Source: an uncultured Porphyromonadaceae bacterium (lineage in GTDB: Bacteria; Bacteroidota; Bacteroidia; Bacteroidales; Muribaculaceae). Taken from it: DNA of 64,000 nt. The DNA is taken from assembly GCA_947567425.1 (NCBI GenBank), contig CANOLV010000011.1:1-64000 (forward strand). The letters are read 5' to 3'. The notes beneath the pieces are model-generated. The model was given only the letters and a program-made list of their open reading frames with translations. It searched no databases and was not told the DNA's origin. Below are positions 8,231-17,598 of this stretch, one piece after another. Each line of letters begins with the position of its first letter. Positions within the stretch are counted from its first letter, which is position 1. Both the position numbers and the translations under genes were made by a program.

Positions 8231-10285
8231 TTAGTCCTGACGTCTGGTATATGTGCGGCGGTCCGGACCGACACCTGTGACTGTGACGCTTTTCCAGTGC
8301 GACGGCAATGCAGACGGGAGCTGCGCCACCCCGTCCTCAGTCAGTTCGAGTCCGCAGAATCCGTTGATCACAGCTTGCAGAAAACCGCCGGCACCAGTGG
8401 TAAAGTACGGATTTGTACCGCCTGCACCCTCCGACACTACCCCGAACGGAGGCAATTGGTTTGGCCGGTAGCTACGCACGAAAAGCTCATACGCCTTGTC
8501 GCCGTCGCCAAGACGCGCATGCTGTATGGCAAACACGGCGAACGACATTGCCGGACCTTTAGGATTAATCTTCCCTTCATAGTATTCCAGATCGCGTCGC
8601 AACTGTTCAGCGTCAGACACTATCCCGAGCGGATAGCCGAGCAGATTGACATCGGCCTGCTTTATCTGCCGGCCGTCGTAACCTTCATGCTCAAGTATGA
8701 CACCGTCGTCCGACTTAAGGATACGCAGATTGTCGGCGATTTCCTTCCACTGCGCGTCAGGTGCCTCGCCGCATGCCTGCGCGGCTTTTACCGCAGCGTT
8801 TAGAGCTGCGATGACCGCCCCGTTGGTGAAGGCATTGTCGTCGACCCCCATGGCATATTCGTCGGCACACACTACATTGCGTATCGAATACGTTCCGTCG
8901 GCATTACGCTCAGCCCTGCTCTTCCAGAAATTGGCAGTCTCAGAAATAAGAGGGAATCCCTTCTCCATCAGCCACTTCTTATCATGGGTCATAAGGTAAT
9001 AATTCCATGCGGCTATGGCCACATCAGCCGTGATATGATGTTCGAAAGCCCCGGTCAGCGCCCATACCGGACACGACTCCTCGCCCGCATCGTCGCTCTC
9101 CCAGGGAAACATTGCGCCATCGTAGCCGTAGGCCGACGCACGCCTACGCGCACCATCCAGACGGTCAGTGCGGTAGTCGATCATAGAGCGTGCAATACCC
9201 TGGTTAAGGAAAAGCATCGGCGGATACATCCACAATTCAGTGTCCCAAAATATGTGTCCATTATAGCCGGTGGCCGACAGTCCGAACGGAGGTATGCTCA
9301 AACCGCTTCCACCGCGGGCACTCGAATAGAGATTATAGAGCGAGAACCTGACCGAACGCTGGGCATCTTCGTCGCCATCGATGATGACATCTCCGGTCCA
9401 GAGATCCTGCCATAGTTTCTCATGGCGCATCACCACTCTGTCGACACCTTCGTTGGCAATGTACGACACCTGCCTGTCGCTTTCGTTATACGGATCAAGA
9501 AAATCACGCGACGTGCATACACTCCCCACAAGCCAGAACCTGAACTCTTCAGACTTCTTAAGATCGACAGTGAAGCATATATCGTCGCCGTCACGCTCTA
9601 CCTCCGGCCCTGGAACTCCGTCAAACAGGAATGTGGCCGAAGCTGACACTGCCACGCCCCGGTGTTTCGACCGTGCGGACCTGCGCAGCGTCTTCAGCTT
9701 CTTTCCGTCGCGTTTATAATAAGTCAGCTCAGTGGCCGCGTCGGAATATGCCGACGGCACCGATATCGAATCTGACACCTCTATCCGGATATCCTTCAAG
9801 GCCCTTACTTTGACCTCGACAAGGCCCGCGTATGGCATGCCGCGCAAAGCACGTATGCCGTATGTAATGTCGGCCTCATCTCCGAATCTGAATCCGGTGG
9901 TATGCACGCTCCTTTTCATGTCGAGAGTCTGACTCCATCGGTCCACACCCGCACTGTCGACAGCCGCACCATTGACAGCCATTGCGATATTGAACGGATT
10001 CAGGCCCTTAAGCACCGTGCTAATGCCATGGCTACCCTTTGCGTCAAACACATGGTTCAGCACTACATCGCGCACCGAAAACGGCTCTTTCCACGGCAAC
10101 AGGCCAATGCCTCCATTGCCGACCATGGCTCCGTAATACACCGGCGACTCAAAGTCGGAAGTTTCCACAGACCACACTCCACCCACCTCCGCGGCTGTCG
10201 GAGATTCAGCACTGTTTTCACTATGGCAAGTCAATATACCGAAGGCCATAAGCCCGGCTAAAGCTAAAAATTTTCTTATTTTCAT
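8231..10285 (-). CDS. Secreted GH65-family glycoside hydrolase
   Basis: This 684-residue protein has an N-terminal signal sequence with a cysteine after ILT that could be a lipidation site. The catalytic (alpha/alpha)6 part carries GH65 signatures: GHIFWDTELWMYP near residue 340 and CADEYAMGVDDNAFTN near residue 475, where the Glu of DEY is the expected general acid. It is therefore an inverting alpha-glucosidase such as acid trehalase or the collagen-type glucosylgalactosyl-hydroxylysine glucosidase. Cytosolic GH65 phosphorylases are a less likely fit because the protein is exported. It is monocistronic on the minus strand. The substrate is not resolved. Confidence 0.8.
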   Translation of the reverse strand: MKIRKFLALAGLMAFGILTCHSENSAESPTAAEVGGVWSVETSDFESPVYYGAMVGNGGIGLLPWKEPFSVRDVVLNHVFDAKGSHGISTVLKGLNPFNIAMAVNGAAVDSAGVDRWSQTLDMKRSVHTTGFRFGDEADITYGIRALRGMPYAGLVEVKVRALKDIRIEVSDSISVPSAYSDAATELTYYKRDGKKLKTLRRSARSKHRGVAVSASATFLFDGVPGPEVERDGDDICFTVDLKKSEEFRFWLVGSVCTSRDFLDPYNESDRQVSYIANEGVDRVVMRHEKLWQDLWTGDVIIDGDEDAQRSVRFSLYNLYSSARGGSGLSIPPFGLSATGYNGHIFWDTELWMYPPMLFLNQGIARSMIDYRTDRLDGARRRASAYGYDGAMFPWESDDAGEESCPVWALTGAFEHHITADVAIAAWNYYLMTHDKKWLMEKGFPLISETANFWKSRAERNADGTYSIRNVVCADEYAMGVDDNAFTNGAVIAALNAAVKAAQACGEAPDAQWKEIADNLRILKSDDGVILEHEGYDGRQIKQADVNLLGYPLGIVSDAEQLRRDLEYYEGKINPKGPAMSFAVFAIQHARLGDGDKAYELFVRSYRPNQLPPFGVVSEGAGGTNPYFTTGAGGFLQAVINGFCGLELTEDGVAQLPSALPSHWKSVTVTGVGPDRRTYTRRQD

Positions 10286-10336
10286 AAATCAAGGTTATAA
10301 AGACGCACGATCGGCATAAACCGATGCCATTCAGTG

Positions 10337-10344
10337 CAAATATA
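10337..10344 (-). promoter_or_regulatory. -7 element for the GH65 gene
   Basis: TATATTTG on the minus strand, about 50 bases before the ATG at 10285. A small ATCGG / CCGAT dyad lies between it and the gene (about 10303-10317) and could be an operator. Confidence 0.45.
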
Positions 10345-10392
10345 CGAAAGATACAGCTAAAATCAGATGGCATTCACACCATTTCGCATCCT

Positions 10393-11106
10393 TTATAAAT
10401 AAAAAGCATCTGTCAGACTGCGGTATTGCTCAGATCCTACCGTCAACCCGGCATACTGTGCGCACGTCCGGGCTTCAAACGACAGTTCCCACAAAGTCCG
10501 CGACGGCGACGGCGCACCAATCTTGGTAAACACCGAAGTCTTGCGCACGACCTTCATGCGCGACATCTCCGCCTCAAAAATCACATCCTGATCATAGACC
10601 GCCGGCAATATCATGGCCAGACGACCTTCACGGCTAAGAAGTCCGGCACTGCACGCGCTGATCAGCGTGCAGAAATCAAGCCCATCGCCGTGACGCGCCA
10701 TGCGCCGCGCATAGTCTGGCGACTTTACATCAGCTTTATAAAATGGCGGATTACTCACTATGAGGTCAAACACTCCGCAGTCGTCCGCACACAAACTCTT
10801 GAAATCAAGACACCTGACATCTATCCTGTCGGCCCAAGGAGACTGTCCGGCATTGTAGACGGCCTCTTCGGCAGCTTCAGGCATGACATCGATTGCCATG
10901 ATGAACATATCGGCCGAACGTTGCGCAAGCATCAAGGCGATCAACCCGGTTCCGGTGCCGACATCAAGCGCTCTGCATACACCCTCGACACCGCACCACG
11001 CGCCAAGCAACACCCCGTCAGTGCCAACCTTCATGGCACTGTTGCTGTTGCGCACGGCAAATCGCTTAAACCTAAACGTAGTCTCTCTGTTCGGATTCGT
11101 ACCCAT
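10393..11106 (-). CDS. trmN6: tRNA1(Val) (adenine(37)-N6)-methyltransferase
   Basis: This SAM-dependent N6-adenine methyltransferase modifies A37 of tRNA1(Val). The 237-residue form starting MGTNPNRETTFRFKRF is preferred; upstream methionines lie before the promoter. The opening FRFKRF followed by NSNSAMKVGTDGVLLGAW is typical of the YfiC/TrmN6 family. DVGTGTGLIALMLAQ is the SAM loop and SNPPF is the catalytic NPPY/F motif. It is alone on the minus strand, divergent from engB across a 400-base gap. Confidence 0.85.
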   Translation of the reverse strand: MGTNPNRETTFRFKRFAVRNSNSAMKVGTDGVLLGAWCGVEGVCRALDVGTGTGLIALMLAQRSADMFIMAIDVMPEAAEEAVYNAGQSPWADRIDVRCLDFKSLCADDCGVFDLIVSNPPFYKADVKSPDYARRMARHGDGLDFCTLISACSAGLLSREGRLAMILPAVYDQDVIFEAEMSRMKVVRKTSVFTKIGAPSPSRTLWELSFEARTCAQYAGLTVGSEQYRSLTDAFYL

Positions 11107-11114
11107 ATCGGAAA

Positions 11115-11122
11115 CAAAGTTA
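11115..11122 (-). promoter_or_regulatory. -7 element of trmN6, nearly leaderless
   Basis: TAACTTTG on the minus strand ends only nine bases before the ATG at 11106, predicting a leader of a few bases at most. This supports the shorter start. An ATTG at a 22-base spacing is the best -33 candidate. Confidence 0.5.
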
Positions 11123-11196
11123 ATCATAAAGCTCCAAAGAACCACAATCACGGCCCATCAAACCGCAGAAATCCGCCATAACCTTGTCAAGTGATG

Positions 11197-11375
11197 CATA
11201 CGGCAGACCGTGGCTTTGCCACTACATCCTACCGTATGGCTATATATCCGTCGACCGATCCTGTTACAACCTATGTCATAAGGACATATTCCGGACGGGG
11301 GTGGCACGTGCCCGGTTTGGGTAACCGGAAGAGTGAAGGTCATCGGTTGAAGCAAAACCCGATCTTCGGAGACGG
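11197..11375 (+). ncRNA. Candidate structured RNA or engB leader element
   Basis: The gap 11107-11502 has no convincing protein but many nested stems. The first is CATACGG (11197-11203) with CCGTATG (11232-11238), enclosing GTGGC/GCCAC. Then CCGT (11248-11251) pairs with ACGG (11372-11375), and CGACCGAT (11252-11259) with ATCGGTTG (11342-11349), including one G-U pair that exists only in plus-strand RNA. Inside are TATGTC/GACATA (11272-11288) and TTCCGG/CCGGAA (11289-11330). A CCGA/TCGG hairpin lies at 11359-11369, inside the outer stem. CCGGTT/AACCGG (11312-11328) competes with the TTCCGG stem. It could be a free RNA or a leader of engB. I cannot assign a known RNA family. Confidence 0.35.
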
Positions 11376-11502
11376 GCGGAGATGATGCAACTAAACTTAT
11401 CGGTTTAAGTATTGGTTATAATATGATAAAAAGTTGTAACTTTACAAAGAATATCCGACCGGTGTGCCATGCGGCATCCAAGTGTCTAAAAAATTATTAC
11501 AG

Positions 11503-12111
11503 ATGAATATAGTATCTTCAAAATTTGAAATCAGCAACTCAGACGTGAAAAAATGTCCTGCATCATGCCGGCATGAATACGCATTTATAGGCCGGTCAAA
11601 TGTAGGCAAGTCTTCGCTGATCAATATGCTTACCCGACACAAAGGATTGGCGATGACATCGTCTACTCCGGGCAAGACCACTCTGATCAACCACTTTCTG
11701 ATCAACGACGAGTGGTACATAGTCGACCTGCCGGGCTACGGATATGCCCAGCGCGGCAAGGAGATGCAACGAAAGATACGCAAGATAATCGAAGACTACA
11801 TTCTCGAACGTGGACAGATGACCAATCTGTTCCTGCTCATCGACTCCCGCCATGAACCGCAGAAGATAGACCTCGAATTCATGGAATGGCTCGGAGAGAA
11901 CGGCGTGCCTTTCTCTATCGTATTCACAAAGCTCGACAAGATGTCGTCGAATGCCGGCAAGACTGTAACGGCAAAATATCTGAACGTGCTTAAAGAATAT
12001 TGGGAAGAACTGCCTCCGGTGTTCTACACGTCGAGCTCCGACGGCCGAGGGCGCGAAGAGCTCCTCAACTATATCGAAGAACTGAACAAACTGCCACTTA
12101 ACTGCGAATAG
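11503..12111 (+). CDS. engB: Ribosome biogenesis GTPase EngB (YsxC/YihA)
   Basis: This essential GTPase acts in large ribosomal subunit assembly. The ATG at 11503 ([10 protein letters not shown]) gives 202 residues, the family's usual size. The upstream GTG at 11464 would add an atypical N-terminal tail. G1 is [10 protein letters not shown]2/G3 are STPGKT and DLPGYGYA, G4 is TKLD and G5 is near TSSSDGRG. A weak -7 box (TAACTTTA, about 11435-11445) lies upstream in addition to the structured region. relA follows after 22 bases. Confidence 0.92.
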   Translation: MNIVSSKFEISNSDVKKCPASCRHEYAFIGRSNVGKSSLINMLTRHKGLAMTSSTPGKTTLINHFLINDEWYIVDLPGYGYAQRGKEMQRKIRKIIEDYILERGQMTNLFLLIDSRHEPQKIDLEFMEWLGENGVPFSIVFTKLDKMSSNAGKTVTAKYLNVLKEYWEELPPVFYTSSSDGRGREELLNYIEELNKLPLNCE

Positions 12112-12133
12112 CAATCGCCAAAACACTGACACA

Positions 12134-14335
12134 ATGGGCAACAAATACTTTACGGCCGACGAGCGAGGCAAGCTACTCACCACCACGAGGAAGCTGCTGT
12201 TGCTTACGCGCGACGTCGTAGAGCGCGACGATGTCAGACGCATAAGGTCCATCATCGAGCGGGGCGTCACTGAGAACCATCTGAAGCGCGACCGTTTCGG
12301 ATTCAACCCCACGCTCCACTATCTGACCACAGCGGTAGACTTATGTGAAAAGGTCAGTCCCGACCGAAACATGATTATAGCCCTGCTTCTTTTCACCCTC
12401 TGCCAGAGCGAATTTATTCCGCAAGAGGAGCTTCGTAAGGACTGGGGCGACGACATATCAAAACTGATCCACGGACTGCTGAAAGTGTCGTCGCTTTACA
12501 GCAAGCAGGCGGCCGTGGAAAGCGACAACTTCAGGAAGCTGCTCCTCACTTTCGCCGAGGACATACGGGTCATCATAATAATGATCGTGGACAGATACAC
12601 GCTGATGCGCGCCATAAACCACCATCCGGACGAGAAGATGGTGCACGACGTGGCATACGAGGCCAACTATCTGTATGCTCCCCTGGCCCACAGGCTCGGA
12701 CTCTACGCCATAAAGTCGGAACTTGAAGACCTGTCGCTAAAATACACCAACCGCGCCACATACACCGACATCGCCCACAAACTAAACGAGACCAAGGCCA
12801 AACGCGATGCCTATATAGACTCGTTTATCGGTCCGATAAAGGAGAAGCTTAACGCCACCGGTCTTAAATATGAGATAAAGGGACGTACAAAGTCGATATA
12901 CTCCATCTGGAACAAAATAAAAAAACAGAAGAACGACATCGACCACATATATGACCTATTTGCCATCAGAGTCATAATCGACACCGAACCCGCCAAGGAA
13001 AAGAGCGACTGCTGGCTGGCCTACTCGGTCATAACCGACATGTATCAGCCCAATCCGTCGAGAATGAAGGACTGGCTCAGCATTCCGAAGAGCAACGGAT
13101 ACGAGTCGCTCCACATAACAGTCTACGGGCCTGACAACCGCTGGGTGGAGGTGCAGATACGCACCAAGCGCATGGACCTCATAGCCGAAAAAGGACTCGC
13201 CGCGCACTGGAAATACAAAGGCATCAAGAGCGAAGGCGCTCTTGACGTATGGATGAACAATGTGCGCGACATTTTGGAGACCGCCGAGACGGGGCCGATG
13301 GAGCTTATGAAAAACATGAAGATGGACATCTACGACAAGGAGGTGTTCGTGTTCACGCCGAAGGGCGACCTGTATAAGCTGCCGTTCGGGGCCACTCTGC
13401 TCGACTTCGCGTTTCACATACACTCGAAGCTCGGAATGTCATGCGTAGGCGGCAAAGTCAACGGCAGAAACCAAAAGATCAACTATAAGCTCAAAAGCGG
13501 CGACACGGTGGAGATCCACACTTCTACCACCCAAACGCCAAAACTCGACTGGCTGAACTTTACCGTCACATCCAAAGCCCGCAACAAGATACGCCAGAGC
13601 GTCAAGGAGATAGAGAGCCGTCAGGCTACACTCGGCAAAGAGCTTCTCGAGAGGCGATTCAAGAACCGCAAGATCGAGATGGTGGAAAGCACCATGACCA
13701 AGCTGATCAAAAAGACCGGCTACAAGACCGCCACCGACTTCTACGACGCAATCGCATCGGGCGAGAAGGATGTCAACGACGTCATCACCGAATATGAAAA
13801 TATCGACAGAAAGACAGTCGAATCGGGCGAAATCAGATCAGCCGAAGAGTTCAAGCTAATATCCCACGACGATGCCGTGACATCAAGCGACATACTCGTC
13901 ATAGGCGACGACATAAAGGGGATAAACTACCGTCTGTCGAAATGCTGCAACCCGATCTACGGCGACGACGTGTTCGGATTCATATCGTCGGAAGGCGTCA
14001 TAAAGATACATCGCCATGACTGCCCCAACGCGGCCAACATCAAAGACCGCTACCCCTACCGGATCATACCGACCCGATGGTCGGGGAAGGCGGGCCAGCA
14101 ATTCGGAGCCACACTGCGCATAGTGGGCCACGACGACATCGGCATAGTGGCATCCATAACCTCGATAATCAACAAAGAGAAGGAGACAGCCCTGCGCAGC
14201 ATCTCCATAGATTCAAACGACGGCATATTCCACGGATATCTCGTGGTGGGAATCAACGATACAGCAGCACTAAACAACCTTATAAAAAAGCTTAAAACCG
14301 TAAAAGGAGTAAAAGATGTACAACGTAGCAAGTAA
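12134..14335 (+). CDS. relA: RelA/SpoT-family (p)ppGpp synthetase with degenerate hydrolase domain
   Basis: This 733-residue long RSH protein makes the stringent alarmone. In the N-terminal HD domain the first His survives (residue 62, LHYL), but the HD pair of the metal site is replaced by Phe-Thr at residues 87-88 (IIALLLFTLC), so hydrolysis is probably lost. The synthetase domain is intact: KGRTKSIYSIWNKIKK near 249-264, NGYESLHITVYGP near 320-332, and EVQIRT near 338. A TGS domain starts near 400 (EVFVFTPKGDL), then a helical region, a conserved SKCCNPIYGDD zinc-finger-type segment near 605, and a terminal ACT domain. The gene overlaps the next lipoprotein gene by 20 bases. Confidence 0.85.
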   Translation: MGNKYFTADERGKLLTTTRKLLLLTRDVVERDDVRRIRSIIERGVTENHLKRDRFGFNPTLHYLTTAVDLCEKVSPDRNMIIALLLFTLCQSEFIPQEELRKDWGDDISKLIHGLLKVSSLYSKQAAVESDNFRKLLLTFAEDIRVIIIMIVDRYTLMRAINHHPDEKMVHDVAYEANYLYAPLAHRLGLYAIKSELEDLSLKYTNRATYTDIAHKLNETKAKRDAYIDSFIGPIKEKLNATGLKYEIKGRTKSIYSIWNKIKKQKNDIDHIYDLFAIRVIIDTEPAKEKSDCWLAYSVITDMYQPNPSRMKDWLSIPKSNGYESLHITVYGPDNRWVEVQIRTKRMDLIAEKGLAAHWKYKGIKSEGALDVWMNNVRDILETAETGPMELMKNMKMDIYDKEVFVFTPKGDLYKLPFGATLLDFAFHIHSKLGMSCVGGKVNGRNQKINYKLKSGDTVEIHTSTTQTPKLDWLNFTVTSKARNKIRQSVKEIESRQATLGKELLERRFKNRKIEMVESTMTKLIKKTGYKTATDFYDAIASGEKDVNDVITEYENIDRKTVESGEIRSAEEFKLISHDDAVTSSDILVIGDDIKGINYRLSKCCNPIYGDDVFGFISSEGVIKIHRHDCPNAANIKDRYPYRIIPTRWSGKAGQQFGATLRIVGHDDIGIVASITSIINKEKETALRSISIDSNDGIFHGYLVVGINDTAALNNLIKKLKTVKGVKDVQRSK

Positions 14336-15179
14336 ACCAATCATCGCCGGGCTTATAGCTTCGGCCCTGTGCCTCGGAGGATGTTCATCGAAAAGTGCCG
14401 AACGTATAGGCGCGGAACAGCTCGTGGCGAGTGCCGACTCGGCATTGAAAGTACAGAATTACGATGAGGCCATGGCTATTCTCGATTCACTGAAAGCCAA
14501 GTATCCCCAAGAGATCGAGATGCAGCGCCAAGGCATGCACCTGCGCCCGCAGGTCATAGAAGGCCAGACCATACGCCAGCTCCAGACTGCCGACAGCCTG
14601 CGTGCCTACTATGAATATGTGGCCGACTCCCTGAAACAATATTTCACTCTGGTGCATAATCCTGAATTGGGCGAAGACTATGACTACTATGTCATCAAGG
14701 AATATAAGAACAGCAACCTGTTCAACCGCACCGGAATCGAAGCCCGCGTGGAGCCTTCGGGCGAACTCCGCCTGATATCGTCGCTGGTAGGACATCCTGC
14801 CGTAAAGCACACCCAGATAGCGCTGGCTCCAAAAGGACAAGGATCATTCAAAGTGGAGTCGGCTGAAGTGCCATACGACGGCGAGCGCAACTATCGTTCG
14901 GGTGCCACCGAGATGATAACGTTCACAGGAGCCGAATGCGACACACTCGGCCATTATTTAGTGACCGAAGCCCCCAAGGATGTCATGCTCGTGTTCAGAG
15001 GTGCCAAAGTGCATTCCATGCCGCTGTCGAAAAATGACCGCAAATCGCTTGAAATGAGCTACCGGTTCGCGCAGGCTACGGCCATGCACCGCAAACAGGC
15101 GCTCAAGATCGACTATCTGAACAAGCAACTGATGATAGCCCGCGACCAAGCTGCCCGCACAGCCCAGGATCCGGAATAA
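14316..15179 (+). CDS. Hypothetical lipoprotein
   Basis: The 287-residue product begins with a lipoprotein signal ending LGGC (Cys at residue 23), so it is exported and lipid-anchored. An N-terminal helical repeat-like stretch (residues 30-75) precedes a mixed region without recognisable motif and a C-terminal helix. It overlaps relA by 20 bases and must be translated from the same message. Function unknown; the coupling to relA may only be positional. Confidence 0.7.
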   Translation: MYNVASKPIIAGLIASALCLGGCSSKSAERIGAEQLVASADSALKVQNYDEAMAILDSLKAKYPQEIEMQRQGMHLRPQVIEGQTIRQLQTADSLRAYYEYVADSLKQYFTLVHNPELGEDYDYYVIKEYKNSNLFNRTGIEARVEPSGELRLISSLVGHPAVKHTQIALAPKGQGSFKVESAEVPYDGERNYRSGATEMITFTGAECDTLGHYLVTEAPKDVMLVFRGAKVHSMPLSKNDRKSLEMSYRFAQATAMHRKQALKIDYLNKQLMIARDQAARTAQDPE

Positions 15180-15181
15180 CT

Positions 15182-16183
15182 TTACAGACCATGGCGGTCA
15201 AGCCATAAGAAGATATATTCAAAGAGAGGATTGCGGACCTCCTTACGAGAAAGTACAAGATCATGGAGACCTCCTCGGACAGTGACTTCCGTCACTTCCG
15301 GACCCAGCCTCCGGCCATATCTGGATATATCCTCGACATCAAGCACAGCGTCGGCCCGGGAGTACATGCTCTCCGGGTCGCCTTTTTTTACGGAGCGGTC
15401 GGAATGCATCAGAAGAATGGGCACACGTATGTCCGGATCGTCCTGGATGATGCCTTGCGCCACATCGATGGCACGGATCCATCCGGTGTCCACGTCGGGC
15501 GACTCCATGAGTTTCCATGAAGTATCGTAATGCCACTCGCCGCCATAGCCGGACAACAGACTTCTGGCATACATGTCGCCCCCGCCCTGCGGGATGGCGA
15601 TGTCAGGGAACAGCCGGGCCACTCCCCTCACCACCGGAATCAAAAACTTTTCCTGAAACTTCGACTGGTTCCAATCGAGGAAAGGACTGTTAAGAATCAA
15701 AGCCTTTACAAGCGTGTCGGGATTGTCATTCATATAAAGCGACGTGGTAAGCCCACCGGTGGAATGCCCCATAAGGACCACTTCCTTATTGCCGTCGCGC
15801 CTCATCTGTGAAAGCGCTGAGTCAATGTCGGCAAAATACTCCTTCATATCCCTGACCTGGAACATCTTCTGTCCGGGCATAATCGACCTGCCGTATTTCC
15901 TTAGGTCGACAGCATAGAAGTTGTAGCACGAATCGACAAAGCGGTCGCCCATCTCCGACTGGAAAAAATAGTCGTTGAATCCGTGGACATACAGTACCCC
16001 TCGGTCGGATGCGCACCCGGAGAGCTTGCGCACTATGGTGCACCGCACCTTTCCGGCATAGTCGTCAGGCTGGTCGACATAGCGCATCTCGTAGCCGTCG
16101 GCAAGCACATCAGGCACCCACTGCGCCACTGCGGACACAAATCCCGAACAGACAAGCAGAATCCCTAAAATAAATTTCCTCAT
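15182..16183 (-). CDS. Secreted alpha/beta hydrolase (serine aminopeptidase/lysophospholipase-like)
   Basis: The 333-residue protein has a clear signal peptide (residues 1-20). The alpha/beta hydrolase fold is shown by YVHGFNDYF for the oxyanion region, the nucleophile elbow GHSTGG, a late Asp in LLMHSDRS and the catalytic His in GGLHDLVLS. This pattern fits the S33 / monoacylglycerol-lipase-like group acting on lipids or peptides in the periplasm. It is convergent with the lipoprotein gene, with two bases between the stops. Confidence 0.78.
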   Translation of the reverse strand: MRKFILGILLVCSGFVSAVAQWVPDVLADGYEMRYVDQPDDYAGKVRCTIVRKLSGCASDRGVLYVHGFNDYFFQSEMGDRFVDSCYNFYAVDLRKYGRSIMPGQKMFQVRDMKEYFADIDSALSQMRRDGNKEVVLMGHSTGGLTTSLYMNDNPDTLVKALILNSPFLDWNQSKFQEKFLIPVVRGVARLFPDIAIPQGGGDMYARSLLSGYGGEWHYDTSWKLMESPDVDTGWIRAIDVAQGIIQDDPDIRVPILLMHSDRSVKKGDPESMYSRADAVLDVEDISRYGRRLGPEVTEVTVRGGLHDLVLSRKEVRNPLFEYIFLWLDRHGL

Positions 16184-16236
16184 AATAATTTGATAGTATG
16201 TTAGAAAAGATGGCCAATCCCCATTATAACGAATAA

Positions 16237-16265
16237 TCCCACGAAAATGTTAAAATTCCGTGGGA
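16237..16265. terminator. Hairpin after the ABC transporter operon
   Basis: TCCCACG and CGTGGGA pair across a 15-base AT loop. On the minus strand it follows the ABC permease stop by 28 bases. On the plus strand it is followed after AAAC by TTTTT, so it could work in both directions. Confidence 0.5.
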
Positions 16266-16293
16266 TAAACTTTTTCCGTAAGAACTGTCACTA

Positions 16294-17598
16294 TCATTTA
16301 AGCCATTTGAACATCTCCATATAGGACACTTTCTTACCGTAGCGCAGGATTCCGTTGCGGTATATGCGGGCGGCAAAGTATGTGAACATCACCGCACAGC
16401 CATAAAGGACTCCTATGCTGGTGAGCATCTGCCAAAGAGGCACGTCGTAAGGCAATCGGGTCATCATCACGATAGGCGAAGTGAACGGGATGATCGAACA
16501 CCACACTCCGAGCTGTCCATTAGGATTCTCCATGCACGACTCCCCTATCAGCAACGCGAAGACGATGATCATCATCACCGGAGTGGTGAACTGCGCGGTG
16601 TCGGACTGCTGGTCGACAGCCGAGCCGAATCCGGCAAACAACGCCGCGTAGAGAAGATAACCGCCGATAAAGTATATCACGAACATGCCCAGAAGCTGAA
16701 TCCAGTTGACAGACATGACCATCTGCAGAATCTTCACCATATCGGAATCGACCTTGGGCATCGCATCGACTCCCGCAGGCATTCCCGGAGCGACCACGGA
16801 CGATGTGTCAGGCACCAGACCGCAAAGACTCAATATAACCATTCCGGCACCTAAAAGCACGGCCCAGATGGCTATCTGTGTAAGTCCTACCAACGCCACA
16901 CCGACAATCTTGCCCATCATCAGTTCTATCGGACGACAAGAACTTACGATCACCTCGACGATACGGTTGGTCTTGTCCTCGACCACGGATGCCATGATCA
17001 TGGCACCGAACATAAGGACAAATACATATATTATGAACGCCAGCACGATTCCGACCACTGAGGCGAGCATTGTGGACGACACTTCGTTGTCCCACGTCAG
17101 CGCATCCACATCGACCTCGATATGCGAGTCCTTGACCATCTGCTCAAACTCAGGTATGCCGTATGACTCAATCTTCTCCTGTGAAAGGCGTCCACCAAGC
17201 ACGTCCTCTATTTGGGTCATCAACGACATCCTCAATGCGTCGTCGGAATAGACCGGCACCTTCTTAGTCACCGCCACGTCGGCCGGGATAGTGATAAGCG
17301 CATACGAATCGCCATAACGTTCGTGAAGCTCCTCGACCGGCTCTACCCTGTCAGTGGATATATATACGAAATGATAGTCCTCGGTATCTTCAAACGCCTG
17401 GGCAAATTTACCGGAACTATCGATTATAGTCACTGTCTCCGCTTCTTCGGAACTGTTGAACTGGGCCAACAATACCGGAACCACACCTATCAAGAGAACC
17501 AAAAACGGCACCAGGATGGTGGATATTATAAATGACTTTTTAGCAACGATGGCATAATACTCACGCTGCATTACAAGGAATAGACGGTTATTATTCAT
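16294..17598 (-). CDS. ABC-2 type transporter permease (NatB-like)
   Basis: Starting at MNNNRLFLVMQREY, the protein has 434 residues. The first helix is near residues 20-42 (IISTILVPFLVLLIGVV), then comes a large extracytoplasmic domain, and five or six helices in the C-terminal half. This is the layout of NatB/YhaP-type ABC-2 permeases that export ions, drugs or lipids with a separate ATPase. Its start overlaps the stop of the ATPase gene by 8 bases, showing translational coupling. The substrate is unknown. Confidence 0.85.
   Translation of the reverse strand: MNNNRLFLVMQREYYAIVAKKSFIISTILVPFLVLLIGVVPVLLAQFNSSEEAETVTIIDSSGKFAQAFEDTEDYHFVYISTDRVEPVEELHERYGDSYALITIPADVAVTKKVPVYSDDALRMSLMTQIEDVLGGRLSQEKIESYGIPEFEQMVKDSHIEVDVDALTWDNEVSSTMLASVVGIVLAFIIYVFVLMFGAMIMASVVEDKTNRIVEVIVSSCRPIELMMGKIVGVALVGLTQIAIWAVLLGAGMVILSLCGLVPDTSSVVAPGMPAGVDAMPKVDSDMVKILQMVMSVNWIQLLGMFVIYFIGGYLLYAALFAGFGSAVDQQSDTAQFTTPVMMIIVFALLIGESCMENPNGQLGVWCSIIPFTSPIVMMTRLPYDVPLWQMLTSIGVLYGCAVMFTYFAARIYRNGILRYGKKVSYMEMFKWLK

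Noticed and set aside
8231-10285. Cytosolic maltose or kojibiose phosphorylase
   Set aside because: The N-terminal export signal and shorter length argue for a secreted hydrolase branch of GH65.
11197-11375. Known riboswitch (cobalamin, TPP, FMN, SAM) upstream of engB
   Set aside because: None of the conserved cores of these classes could be found; only the stems are supported.
11158-11385. Open frames of about 65 codons on both strands in the trmN6-engB gap
   Set aside because: Composition is not protein-like, starts have no signals and the region is better explained by RNA stems.
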